Origin: Euptelea pleiosperma
Taxonomy: Eukaryota > Streptophyta > Magnoliopsida > Ranunculales > Eupteleaceae
NCBI GenBank assembly: GCA_035048495.1
Contig: CM068543.1
Location: 30,724,096-30,788,095, forward strand
Direction of reading: 5' to 3'
DNA: 64,000 nt
The notes under the pieces are model-generated. The model ran no database searches. It saw only the letters and a list, made by a program, of their open reading frames with translations, and was not told the DNA's origin. Below, in pieces: positions 34,381 to 47,300 of this stretch. A program made the translations under genes and the position numbers. Position 1 is the first letter of the stretch. Each line of letters opens with the position of its first letter.

Positions 34381-34912
34381 GTAGAAATTGATGCCTTCTA
34401 ACATTATTAGTTTTATATCTTGGGAAAATCTTCTTGTGACTTGGAGTACAGCACCTGTTTTGATTGATGTTTGAACTTTCTAAAACTCCATGTAGTTTTT
34501 CTAGTTTGAGAGTTTTCTGCCATGGCTGGAAACTATTTTAGTCCAGGATAGAGCTTTGTCAGATGCTTGTAACGGTTAATTTCAAGCTTTTATCATCATT
34601 TATAACTGTTCTCGACTTTTGACAAAAAAGATAAATTTTCTTTGAAATTTTCTTCACAAAATTTCTCAGGATCTTCAACTTATATTACAAACCTCTCAGA
34701 ATACATTATCCAACAGAAATTTGCTTTGTCAAGCATTCCTAAAGTCTTTAAAGACAAGAACATTTGTTGAGTCATTCCCTTTTTCTCTTATATTTTCTTT
34801 GCAATCTATTCTTAGAATTTCAGAACATGCTATGAGAAAAAATTAAGTGCATAATGCTAAACCATTTCAACCAGAAAAAAAAGGACAAGAAAAAAGAGAA
34901 GGAAGCAGACTT
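34381..34912. other. no gene recognised
   Basis: Intergenic AT-rich sequence after the LINE remnant. I see nothing in it. Confidence 0.35.
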
Positions 34913-35023
34913 TAGGGCTGTTTGAATCACCATTTTTTGTGCTAGAAAAATATATTTTAAAAAGCCTTTTCATGCAAAAGTATATTTTTTTCTGGCGCAA
35001 AAATGTCGATCCAAACTGCCCTA
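34913..35023. mobile_element. small palindromic MITE with TAGGGC ends
   Basis: The left end TAGGGCTGTTTGAATC and the inverted right end TAGGGCAGTTTGGATC match at 14 of 16, and the pairing continues (CACCATTTTTTGTGC against GACATTTTTGCGCC), so nearly the whole 111 bp folds on itself. The flanking 8-mers (GCAGACTT, ATCTAACC) do not match, so no target duplication remains. Confidence 0.65.
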
Positions 35024-35377
35024 ATCTAACCATAACTTATGATGGATAACAGGTGCACCATGTTCTCATATGTATTCCTTCATCATCATCAATTGCCTTA
35101 TACCAACTATCTGGGTATATGTATTCCTTCACGATTAATTAAATATCTGGGGAATTGTATTATTTCATGAACATTCACCACAAGAAAAAGATATAGATAC
35201 AACACTGACATACATTCATGAACAAACTTCCTTTTCCCCGCATATTGGCCAGGATTGTGGGTGGTCCCCTCTCTCACTTGGAATTCTTTATCAGGGAGCT
35301 TTCCTTTCTATGCAACAGGAAGGCAAAGAACTCCAGAAGTTCAGAAAGATGAGAATGAAGTTTCCTGTTACACAGAA

Positions 35378-38300
35378 TTATGTCACATCATGTTGACTGA
35401 GGAACTCAACTATACATGGGTACACTTGATTGACCGCCTGCATAAGAAAAAATAATGAAAAGCACTAAATAACCATGCAAAACTTACCAAAGGATTTTCT
35501 TCTGGTATCATGATGTAGATAAGAAGTTTTAACCTCCAAAGAAAAATAAAATGAAAAAAAAAAGAGCGTACCAAACGTCCTCCCACCAAATCATAGTGAG
35601 CATAATGTGGGCCACCTGGTTCTCCGAAGACTTTACAAGTAACCAAATGCTGAGGAATGATCTTGACAGTTTCTGTTCCAGTCACACCATTATGAGCCAG
35701 AATAAAAATAAATAAATAGCGATTACTTTGGAGGATTAGACCCCGTTAAATGTAGAAATGTTGATCATCTCCAATTGTAACCTACCATACACAGCTTCAG
35801 GTGGGCAGATCAAGTCCTGGTCTCCTGCAAGTGCTAGCACAGGAATGTTGCTTTTATGCAGATGGTCCTTGTAAAAGAAAGTACCATTCCTGTCACGTAA
35901 TCCACCCTCTCTGAAAGCTGTTGTCAGCTGCAAGAGAAGCTTAGCGGGTATAGTACCTGTTAATTGAGATCAGACCAGCATCAATATCTAGTACTCAGAG
36001 GGGCAAGATAAAAGTAGGGACAGGGCACTGATGTGACAATCCTAATGCAAACTAGTACATGTAGAAGAGAAAGACACAAAGATTCTTTTGGGAAAACAAA
36101 GCATGGTGCAGCGTGAACACCAGTTCGTGGATGGATAATGATGGCTTCTTGCTTCTCTTTGCACCAATCAGTGTATGAAACCAATGGAGTGACTCTTGGA
36201 TGGGGCACAAACAAGCATAGCTAACCAGTTAAGATTAAGATTGTCCGATGAATACAACTTTGGGGCTGTGGTTCAGACGAGATGCTCAATTGGTTGGAAG
36301 GTTCACTGGTACACAACTAGGAGAAAAAGTCGCCATCATTCACAATGGAGTGTATTAACGGAACCAAGCTATATACCTAGGAAAAAAATAGTGATGATAA
36401 CTAGCATGATAATACAAAGAAGACACTTCCTGAGCAACTTGGATTGGGATATGAATGTTCCCTATATCAGGGTCGCTTTCAGAAATTTTCTCACAGAGGC
36501 CAAATCTCTTTTCCAAGATCCCCTAGGTTTTTAGAGATCACTTATCAAGCCCGTTGATAGCGGACAGAGACTTGTTGAATGCTATTAAACGGGCCAAAGG
36601 TGTGGAGGATACCTTGTGGAGGCTTGCCCAATGTGATTGATCATATTAGAGAGTATGACCTCTTATTTTTTTTTCTACATGTTAAGGGGAGCAAATATCA
36701 CAGACCCCTGATCCAGAAGTCACCTTTTCCTTTCCTTAAACCTGAATCTTTGCGATTACTTCTAAATTGAATGCATCCCTACGTGTCAGGTGCCTACCCC
36801 AAAGGTTGATCCCAACACCCCACAAGATGAAAAATCAGTGCAGTGAGATGCATTGGCTGTGTGCTGCATGGTGTCTGACAAATGTCTGCAACCCAAGAAT
36901 GGCAATCTAAGAGCACAATGAGGCAAAGCCCTTGATGCAAGTGAACTGCTGGTGGCCTGTGCAAGCAACTGCGAGCTGCTGCCACTTACCATATTGGAGC
37001 CCCAAAGTACCGCCGGCATGCCCAGCTGATCCAAGAGTTCCTTGGGTACAAGGACAGCAGCTGTATTGTATGGTAGTGGAATCACTATAGCATCACAGCA
37101 AGACTGAGATCACCTTTGCTGTAAGCCTGAGAGAGCTGCCACGGGGGCTTGGCATCTCAGCAAAGCAAATCCAAGAGAAGGGACAAGGCCCCTTGTTCTC
37201 ATTTGCAACAGTCACAAGACTAGGGTATCCTGGAGCCTAAGGCCAGTAGGCCCAAAAGGTGAGACAGGCCCTGCAACCCTAGGCCTACGAGGATTGTGTA
37301 TCACGCCTCCAAATCCGATATCTGGTCATATTGACATTTCTCGTATCTTGAGGTGCGATCTGATCATACAAACGCGTAGTTAAACAAAACTGGTATTACG
37401 ATGCAGCGGAAATACACCGGATAATTTTTCATTTTGTTCAAACAATCCATAAGATGAAACGTACTTCATTGACACATTAATAATGTCAGAGGATCTCTCA
37501 CCTCAAACAAAACCGTAATATGCCCATCCAAAAGAAAACATTGTATATATATCATACTCCCAAATACATATTACTAAATGGTCAAAAGACCTACGTAACT
37601 CATGTATCATTCTACAAGATAGAAGAATTAAACAAAATATAATATCGTCTCTAGTACAAGTCTATCAACAGAAATGTTGGAAACATCAGACCAACTTCCC
37701 CTTATCCCTTCCTGAAAACAAAACATTTTAAAACGATGAACTAGGGCCCAGTAAGTACATTCCTTATGCGTAAAACCACTTAAATCAACGACTTTTGTTT
37801 ATTTTAAAACAAATATGATTTGCAAATGAGTTTCACATGTAATTCGATAAAACTCAATTCTCCATCAATTACTTACGTATAACTTCGAATACAATGACGA
37901 CCTTTCACATAACAGTCAACATTTCTCTTATCAGAATACCCGTGACCATTTCTATACAGTCAAACTATCAATTCTGATGTATTCAGTACCAACATTCCAT
38001 CGGTTCTAGTGTACAATGTCAACACTTCTAGCCTACAAGTAGACTCCATAATGTGCACACTAATTGTTTTATTAGGTATCCTCTCTCCGGATTCCCTAAT
38101 TTTCTTTTAGGTATAAATACCCGAGGGGTCTCATGAATGAGACAAAGCCTCTCCTTTAGGGGACTGGAACCCCAAGGGGTCTTAAGGAAATAAGACAACG
38201 CCTGATACTTTAGGAGACTAAAACCCTAAGGGGTCTCAAGGAAATGAGACAACGCCTGATTCCAACTAATCTGATATTCCATATTCTCAATGACGTTCTT

Positions 38301-41300
38301 ATTCATGTCCTTAATCGTATTTATATGCATAAAACAGTAATGTTTGTAGAAACATCTTTACATGCATAACATTCATATTTTAGCATTTTGAAACTAAAAA
38401 TAAGAACATTTAAGTTAATATTCTAGAAAACGAATACATAAAACAGATGAAAAACGTATATATCCCATTTTAAATGAATTTGAGCATGACTTCATCCAAC
38501 TAAATAGATTACACATGTCCTCATCTATCATAATTTCATACTTTTAAGATTACAAGAAATCATCAATGCATTTACACATTTAATGTAGAAAATACAAGAA
38601 TTGGGATTTTTCCTTGCTAAAATTTAACAGATAACAAGAATAACATTTTCAGTCATTTTCCCCAAAAATAATATAATTTTCTAGAATTTTTCTACAATAT
38701 TCTGTGAATTTTCTACTATTTCCAAAATAAAATAACATTTATAAATAGATAAATAATTAATTAAATAAATAAAATAATTAATTAATTAATTAAATAAATA
38801 AATAAATGCATAAAATAAATAACTATGTACTTACCCGTGAATACGCTAGAATCCCGAATCCTTGAACCTCGTACGGCACGAATCTCGAGATAGTGCGTAT
38901 CTCGAGACAATGGGCCTCACAAAAAAAAACTTTTCAAAGGACCTCCTGAATATTTTCAGGAATTCCTAGGAATTTTCTAGAATTTCTTCTAGTTGAGGGT
39001 TTTTTTTGCAAATATTCTTACCTCAGGGGTTAGAATGCAAATACCCAAACTGATGTAATTTTCTCAAGGCATAGCCTTGTATTTATAGAGGTTGAAAACT
39101 CAACTTTTCATTCATATCCAATGTTGGACTATAATTTTGAACATTGTCCTTTTTTTTTTTTCAAATTTTAAATTTTTGATATCAAACTATAGCATATAAA
39201 AACTTAAAATGTTGCCCAGAACTAAACACAATAACTTTTGACTCGCACGTCCGATTTGGACAAACTTGATACCGATAGAAAGCTATTGTTGAGACATTTA
39301 ACATAGCATACATATAATGTTCAAAGTATTATAAAAAGTCTACTATAATATTGCTAGAAATAGAGTCATTACATTGTGGCTGCGATCTCTAGAGTGCACT
39401 TCACAAGAAAACCTGTTGACATTTTGGCACTGACAACCAAAACCGTGACCAACTACAGTAGTCTCATAAAAAATGAGATTAGGAAAACTGTAGTGTAGTC
39501 TAAAGCGTTATGGCATGCACTATGTAGGCGGAAGGGACCACCAAGCACCTGGTCATCTAGGTTACTCCAACACATTCAATAAATAAATAATTAAATTAAA
39601 AAAAAACTGAAGAAATATATTTTCTATATCATCAAAATGGCACTGCACTGCATAAATATCCATACAACTACTTCATAAATAAACACATTAATACTATTTA
39701 ATTTTTATTAAAAACCAAAACTTACTCTAGTTAGAACTATATACTATTTAACAGTAAATAGTTAGTAGAGGTCTTAAAGGGAAAGCACATACATAGCAAA
39801 TCATGAAAGCCACAAACTCCAAACACAAGTCCTCAAAGCATAATCAGCTTCTCCTACGTTTGATCTTTGAAGGGAGTTGAATCCACAAGATGAGGTATGG
39901 TAGGAAAAGCTTTGGAGAAGAAGCATTTCCAAAAATCTCTTCCACTTAAATTTTTTAAATGTTAGTGTGTTTGTTTTTAGGGGTATTATGGTATTTTTGC
40001 ATTATGTTATGTACTCAAGTTATATACATACATACATACATACAAGATAGATAGATGAGGAGGCCGAACTAGCTTAGTTCAACTCTCTTTAATTACTGTC
40101 CTCTGTTCTCTTCTACTCTCTACTTCTCTACATCTTCTGTAACTTTACATGGTATCAAAGCAACCCTAATACGTGAACAATACCAAGAACGGAACCGTAG
40201 TCTTAATCTCTTTTTCATTTCTTTTTCAGTTCCCCTTTTGTGCAACTTTTGGGTTCTTCCTCTTTTTAAGAGATTATAGAAAATTACTTATCAACAAGAA
40301 AAACATTGAAGCATGTAACATATGATTGAAGTCAATGGGTCAAAACCTATACTTACAAAAGTTGTTCAAAACAAGCTTTTCGAGCAACTCGGGATGCATC
40401 ATGTCCTCAGCTGAAATCTGAGGATTAAGCCAAGACAAGACATAAGGAGGACGAGAGGCAAGAGGATGAGCAGCCGCAAGTAATGCCCCTAACGGAACAA
40501 CGGGAACATTAAGAGCCTGAGCAGGATCTGCCTGCATGACATGGAGAACTATTAACATTTGACAAATGCTATTCTACTTACAAGTAGACAATTTTCAAAC
40601 TAGAACAGTGAAGATCTGGTCTGAGAACATGGATTTTTCAGTTACACTTACAAGGGGCAATAGTGGTTTAAGTGAAGATTTTGAAGATGTATAGTCGAGA
40701 GATGATGCCAAAGTAACAACTGCTGCCAATCCAGAGTTTCTTCCTTCAAAACCTTGCAAGATGAAATATAGGAGTGCACAGAAACATAAATTTATAATGG
40801 CTACCGAAATAACAAAAAAAAACATTTTATAACTATTATGCTCCAATTAATCTCAAAAACTGTAAGAACTCGCAAATTCTGGCCATTGCATATGTAAGTA
40901 AAACATGAACCAGAAAAGATAAAGAGGTTTGATGAGGAAAAGAATTATTTCACCAAGAAATTTCCCAACAATCAGCATAAAGCTGTGTGCTTTAATAAAA
41001 GGCCAGTATACCAAGCTGAATATTGCATTGTGATGCCATCAGTGAACATTTTAAATAACACAAATACATCAAGATCAAATAACACACACAACAAAGCATT
41101 GAGATGAGATTTTAAGAAACTTGCCTTAACAAAAGAGATGGGTTTAGACAGAATTGAATGGAGGAACAGGATTCGTGCAGCCGACCCATACCGTTGGGAT
41201 AAGGCTTATGATGACGATGATGAAATTCTCAGTACTTCAAATACTTGTGTTAGGATGTGTAAAACACTATTGACTTGCATATGTTTCTCAAATGTTTTTC

Positions 41301-44300
41301 TTTTTTGGTCATGTAATATGTTATGAGTGGATTATCATGTTTTTTTTATATGTGTAAACTTTATTAAAGGCCAACGCCAAAACAAAAAAAAGCCAATGCT
41401 AAAGAGGTCTAGATGACCTACAAAAAGAAATGGCTTTACAAGGCGAACCTAAGAGATAGAAAAGCACCATCTAACTTCCATCCCTAGTACATAAAAGATC
41501 CCAACGAAAAACTAAATCTTCAAAAAATAGGCCCCTACATTCCAGAAACACCTTAGACCATAAAAACATCAATCCCTTGATGTTGAGGATGATTGAGGTC
41601 AAGTCTTCACTCTTGCCTTCAAACACTCTCTGATTTCTCTCCCTCCAAAGACCCCATATAATCGCAAATGGAAGCATCTTCCATAAAATGCTTCGTCTAT
41701 ACGAGAAGGCATGGGATTGCCAACCGAGAAAAAGATCCATAAGGGATGGAAGTTATAATGCTTGTTTTATCATATCTCGTAAAATGGTGCATTTTTTCAA
41801 TGTTTTAGATAAGAGAGTGCATATTCGCACACCCCATTTCCTATTGGGGCGGACTCTTGGTCAGGGCACACTCCAAAAAGAGAGATCTCTCTCTAAAACT
41901 TGACTGACAGGCGACGGTCAGTGACCGCCCACAATATGAGCCACGTGGCACATTTTTAGAGGACACTGACCATATGGATGTTTTGCCAATCCATAAGTGG
42001 ACCTACAAACCAAAAATCAACCTGATTAATGATTTCTAAGCATTGGATTGGAGCCATTTCATGGGTTGATTTTAACCGTGGGAATTTGAGCATTAATCGA
42101 CCATTATTTGGGGTACAAGATCAAAGGTTTGAAATCACTAATCAGGCTGAATTTTGGTTTGTAGGTCCACCTAGGGATTGGCAAAATATCCATATGGTCA
42201 ATATCGTCTAAAAATGTGCAGAAAGTTCCCAAAATGTGCAGAGACAGGTACAACATCTATAACGGCCTATTTCAGTAACATGGGCATTGGAATGTTATAG
42301 TGATTAACACAGGGAGGTACCCACAGATTCTCTTAGTTATTCCTTTCTAAATTTCCTTCAGTCAAATTTTCAAGGTTCATCTGCAGCAGGATAGCTCAAC
42401 TTCGCTTGTTGCCTTCTAAACATATTTTGTTGCAATAGTCTTTTTATTTTTCTGTTTTTAGTTCAATCATTTTTAGAGCAAAACTCAGTTGGCTTGGTAG
42501 AATAATCACCATGTTCCAACCTGAGCGTGCAATTAAGATCACTATTAACTGCTTGAGGTTTGTGCTCAAACATGAGATAAACATGTGGATCCCAAGATAA
42601 TCTCAAGGCGACACCCAACTGTGAAGTGTTTATAGTGTTAGGCGACACACACCCAGGTAACATAACTTATGAGCCCAACTCAAGTTTTCAGTTTTTAAAT
42701 CACACATTTTTACAAATTTAAACAGTAATAACAATAATAATGACGATGATAATTATGCTGATGATAATAATAATAAATACTAACAATAATACTAATTGAT
42801 TTATAATAAATATTTTATCATTATTATTATTACAAAGGAAGTAGAATGAAACAACAAATTGTACAGGTAAGCATCAATGTACATCTCTAAGATAAACTCC
42901 ACAACTAGGTAAAATGGAAAATGAAAGGATGGACATGACAATGGCAACCAACACCTATATATGTTAAACAAATTATGAGGCCAAATCAGTAAAACTAAAC
43001 AAAATTATTAACAGCTCACAAAACAAAGGAAAAGTTCACAAAACAAAATCCCTGGTTCAAAGGCCTAAAGCTGTGTTTATTATGAGTACAAGAAAAACAC
43101 ATTAAAGGACAATTATGACAAAGGATGGCACCATACCATATCGTGACAGCATAGCATACAGCAAGATACCCCCCATGGAGTGGCCAATGGCAAGCAAATT
43201 ACCATCCTTTGGCTTGCTTTGAGCCCTTATATATTCCATCTACGATGATCATAAGTGAAATTGTCATATTCATTTCAAGAAGAGAAGTAGGTCAGATAAG
43301 TTCATATACACTCATCAAAAAAAAAAAAAAAAAGTTCATATACCATATACGCAACTTGGTAAAGTAGCAAAGAGGTTCTGATCAAGATATATCAAATCTG
43401 GAGAGAGCCAAATTAAAATAAGTTATCAGACTACTTTTAGCATGAAGAAATGTCACCTCACCGCAGCAGGAACATCCTCTTCGAGGTAGTTGTCAAAGTC
43501 CCAATCATACTTGACAATCAGGTCAAGCTGTTTCTGGAAATCCTCAATGGTTGTAGAAAAACGCTCTTGCAAGTCAAACAGCTGGGGTGAAACAGATCGT
43601 TGACCGTCCTCGATAATAGTAACAAGCCTTTGACTCAAATCCCTGACTTGGGTAGCAATAGCAGAGGTTTGCCTTGCTTCTAACAAACCTGAAAGCTTTC
43701 CCCTGATCTCATTAAAGCGATCAGATAATTGAGCATCTTCTAAAAGTTTCGATATTTGATCAAATAGTTTAGCAGACATGACCCTTGATTGACCTTCATT
43801 GAGAAAGCCCGAGAGTCTTTCAGACAAACGCATAAAAGTTTCTGTCAACTTTGTCACCAATTGTGATTCGTCCCACACGGTCGCCATCTCCCTCCCATTT
43901 TCTTTGACATCAAAGTTCTCAGCCTCGGTTAAAGCACCAAGGTTAATGATTGACTGATGCTCTACACAAAAACCACCATTTATGGCACCCTTATCAGAAG
44001 TTTCTATCAGCTCAGATATAACGCCATTATTCACAGATTGATCAATTGCGTCGGCCTCTGCTCCCCGTCTGCTCAACCCAGCACCTCTAACTTCAAGAAT
44101 CCATGTCTCAAATCCTTGGCTGGACATGTGACGCGCAAATGAAGACTGCAAACAAGTCACGTGCATTAGTAACAGATTGAAGAATAGGGTTGCTAAGAAA
44201 TGAATAAGATTAACAAGATAACAAGCAAATTCAGAATAATGGCTCGATCAATTAATCTTGCTAATGCTACTATTATTTCGAACTTTGCTCGCATCTCGGA

Positions 44301-47300
44301 GTTGAAAATTGGACAAGAAACAAACAAATAAAAGCAATAAAAATCATTCTAGAGATTGTAAAACAAACCAACAAAGAAAACATTGAAGTTGGATAAATGG
44401 ATCATAGCAAAAACAAGTGCCGTCAAATCTTTGCCTAGGCGAGGCTTAGGCCAACACTTAGCTTGATCAAGAGCCCTAGCACCTAAAACATGGTTCAAGC
44501 AGGCACTACGAAAAGTTAACCTGGTTTTAAAATTTTAGTTAACAAATAAGTTAACTTTGCGATAATGATAATATATATAGGAGATGGGCAACAAGGCTAT
44601 GTGCTTTCGAGACGGGAGGAAAACAGTTAAATGGGCAAATGAGATGGAGTTTGGGGAAGGCTGTGTTATCGACAGACCTGCTGATGGGGATGGTGAGCTA
44701 GTTTTCCCTGCTCTGAAGGATCAAGTGGGACTTCTGACCTACTGATGTAGTGTGTGGTGAAGGAGGAGGGCAGGTGCAGGAGGAGGCGTCTCAATGGTTA
44801 CTGGGGAAGATTATGGATTTTGGGAGTTTGCTGGGGCGGTCATATAATGGCCCTGAGGAGGCAGTTCACAATCTCCTTGTGGAACTTCGAGGGGTGGTGC
44901 TTGTGAGAAGATGCATTACTAAAGTACTCAGGACCACAGTATCCCTTATAGTTCTGGGGGTGAGGAAGTTGCAGAGATGATGTCTGCATTGCTCTGCAGA
45001 TCACCTTGCCATAGTAATAACTGACATAAATACCATCAGCGGGGATTCCAGAACAGAGAAGGATAAGGGTAAGGTGCACAGGAATATGCTGAATTTATCT
45101 TGCACTATGAAATTTGGGGGGGAGATCAGGTGAGAAAACAGATCGCAGAAGGGGAGGTGGGACAAAGTTAGCACTTTATGAAGCTATACTTTCCTGGAAT
45201 TTTAGAGGGATGGGGAGCAAAGATAGGAGAACAATTATTTAGTCTTATTAGGAAGCGAAGAGCAAATATTGGTATTCTTTGGGAAAATAAGATGGAGGAC
45301 TTATCGGAGCAGGTCGTTGAAGAGTGTTGGGGAAGAATTGAGTTTGGGTGGGCAGCGGTGCCAGCTGTGGGAGCAGCAGGAGGGATTTTGGCGATTTGGG
45401 ACAGCAATGTGGTGATTGTTCTGGATTCTCTCTGGGGTGCGTTTTCAGTGTCTATTCTGGAGAGGACCAGTTTACTTGGGCTCTATCTGGAGTCTATGGC
45501 CCGAATGATTTTTTTTATCAGTATCTATGGGCCGAATGATAAGAAGCTCAGACTTGATTTCTGGGAGGAGCTTGATAATGTCCATGGGCTCTGGGATGTT
45601 CCGTGGTGTTTAGGGGGTGATTTCAATGTCATAAGATTCTCCTTCGAGAATAGTTATAGGGTCAACAGAAGCATGAAAGATTTTGCGGATTTTGTTGAAG
45701 GGAATTCCCATATGGATATACCTCTCAATGGAGCAAATTTTATATGGTTGAACAACCAGGATAATCCTACTATGAGTAGGCTGGACAGATCCTTGGTGAG
45801 TAGTTGTTGGGAGACTCATTTTACAGGTGTGATCCAGGACCCTATTCCAAAACCAGTCTCCGACCATGTTCCTATTATGCTTGTTGCTGGAAATCTCTGC
45901 AAAAATCCCCTCCCTTTAAATTTGAGAACACGTGGCTGAAAGTTCCAGGTTTTATGGAGTCAGGTTGCTTTTTTTTTTTTTGACAAGTAAAATGATTCAT
46001 TAAAAAAGGGAAAAATCCCTTGGAGAGCCTACATACACCTCATACCTATCTTCATATGGTAGAAGATAGGCCTAACATTTCATCTCACCTGAACATGAAA
46101 TGATCAAAAAAACAACCCCTAAACTCAGGGGTAAAGGAAGTCCAAAAATAAACGAATGCTTTAACTTTCAGAACCACCTCTTGAGCCCTTATTTCTTTCC
46201 CCTTGAAGATCCTTGAGTTCCATTCCTTCCATAGAGCTCACATAATGGCGAAGGGACAAAGGAGAGTTGGTTGCTTCTTAGTGGGAGTCTTCAATTTTCA
46301 GGGAGGGCGGAATATGTTTTCCCAATGAAGCTTAAGTCTCTTAAGGTGAAAATCAAGAAGTGTAAAAAAGATGTTTTTGGGAGAGTGAACCACAAAATGG
46401 GGAAGATTATGGAACAAACTGCCTCTCTAGATAATAAGGAAGAATTAGGAGTCACTTCTGTTGAGGTGATGAGGAGATGTAATAGTATATCCCTCTTGAA
46501 GATTGATGGGGTGGTAGTGGAGGAGGAGGAGGAGGAGATTAGAAAGAATTTTGTGGATTTCTATTCGAAGCTATACTAGGATCTGGGTTTTACTAAACCT
46601 CTGTTAAATGGAGTGTAGTTTGACAGGATCGCAGGGCGCATTGTGATTGGCTGGAAAGACCATTTGAAGAAGAGGAAATTTTTTAGGCCACCAGAGAATT
46701 GGGCAATGATCGGGCTCCTGGACAAGATGGTTTCTCTATCACTTTCTTTAAAGCTTGTCGATATGTGATCAGGGGTGATTTCATGGAGGTGATCAAGGAG
46801 TTTCAAGAGGAGGCTTATTCGAACTAGAGCTCTAATAGTAATTTTATTACTCTCATCGCCAAAAAAAAGAGCGGAGTCCCTATTCGACTATTGGCCGATC
46901 AGCCTTATTGGTAGTGAGTATATGATTTTGGCCAAGGTGTTAGCTTCTAGATTGAAGGAGGTGGTGGACCCAGTCATTTATCAATCTCAGGGAACCTTTC
47001 TCAAATGTAGACAAATTGTTTTTATGGTTTTTGATTGCTAATGAGTGCATAGACTCCAGAATTCATCTGAGTGAGCTAGGTATCCTTTGTAAAATTGATA
47101 TGGAAAAGACGTATGACTGCATCGACTAGAAGTTTCTAGATTATATATTAAGCAGAATGGGGTTTGGTATATGGTGGAGAAAATGGATTGAAGTTTGAAT
47201 TTTTAGTGTATTCTTCTCAGTTCTAGTTAACAAATGTCCATCTAGTTACTCCAGGAGATCCAGAGGTCTTAGGCAAGCAGATTCCCCCCCCCCCCTCAGC

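Noticed and set aside
36786..37085. Minus-strand open frame of 99 codons in hydrolase intron 6
   Set aside because: No recognised domain, no family member expected between exons 6 and 7, whose phases already join correctly.
38120..38280. CRISPR-like array of repeats
   Set aside because: Only two or three diverged units with no regular spacers, in plant DNA.
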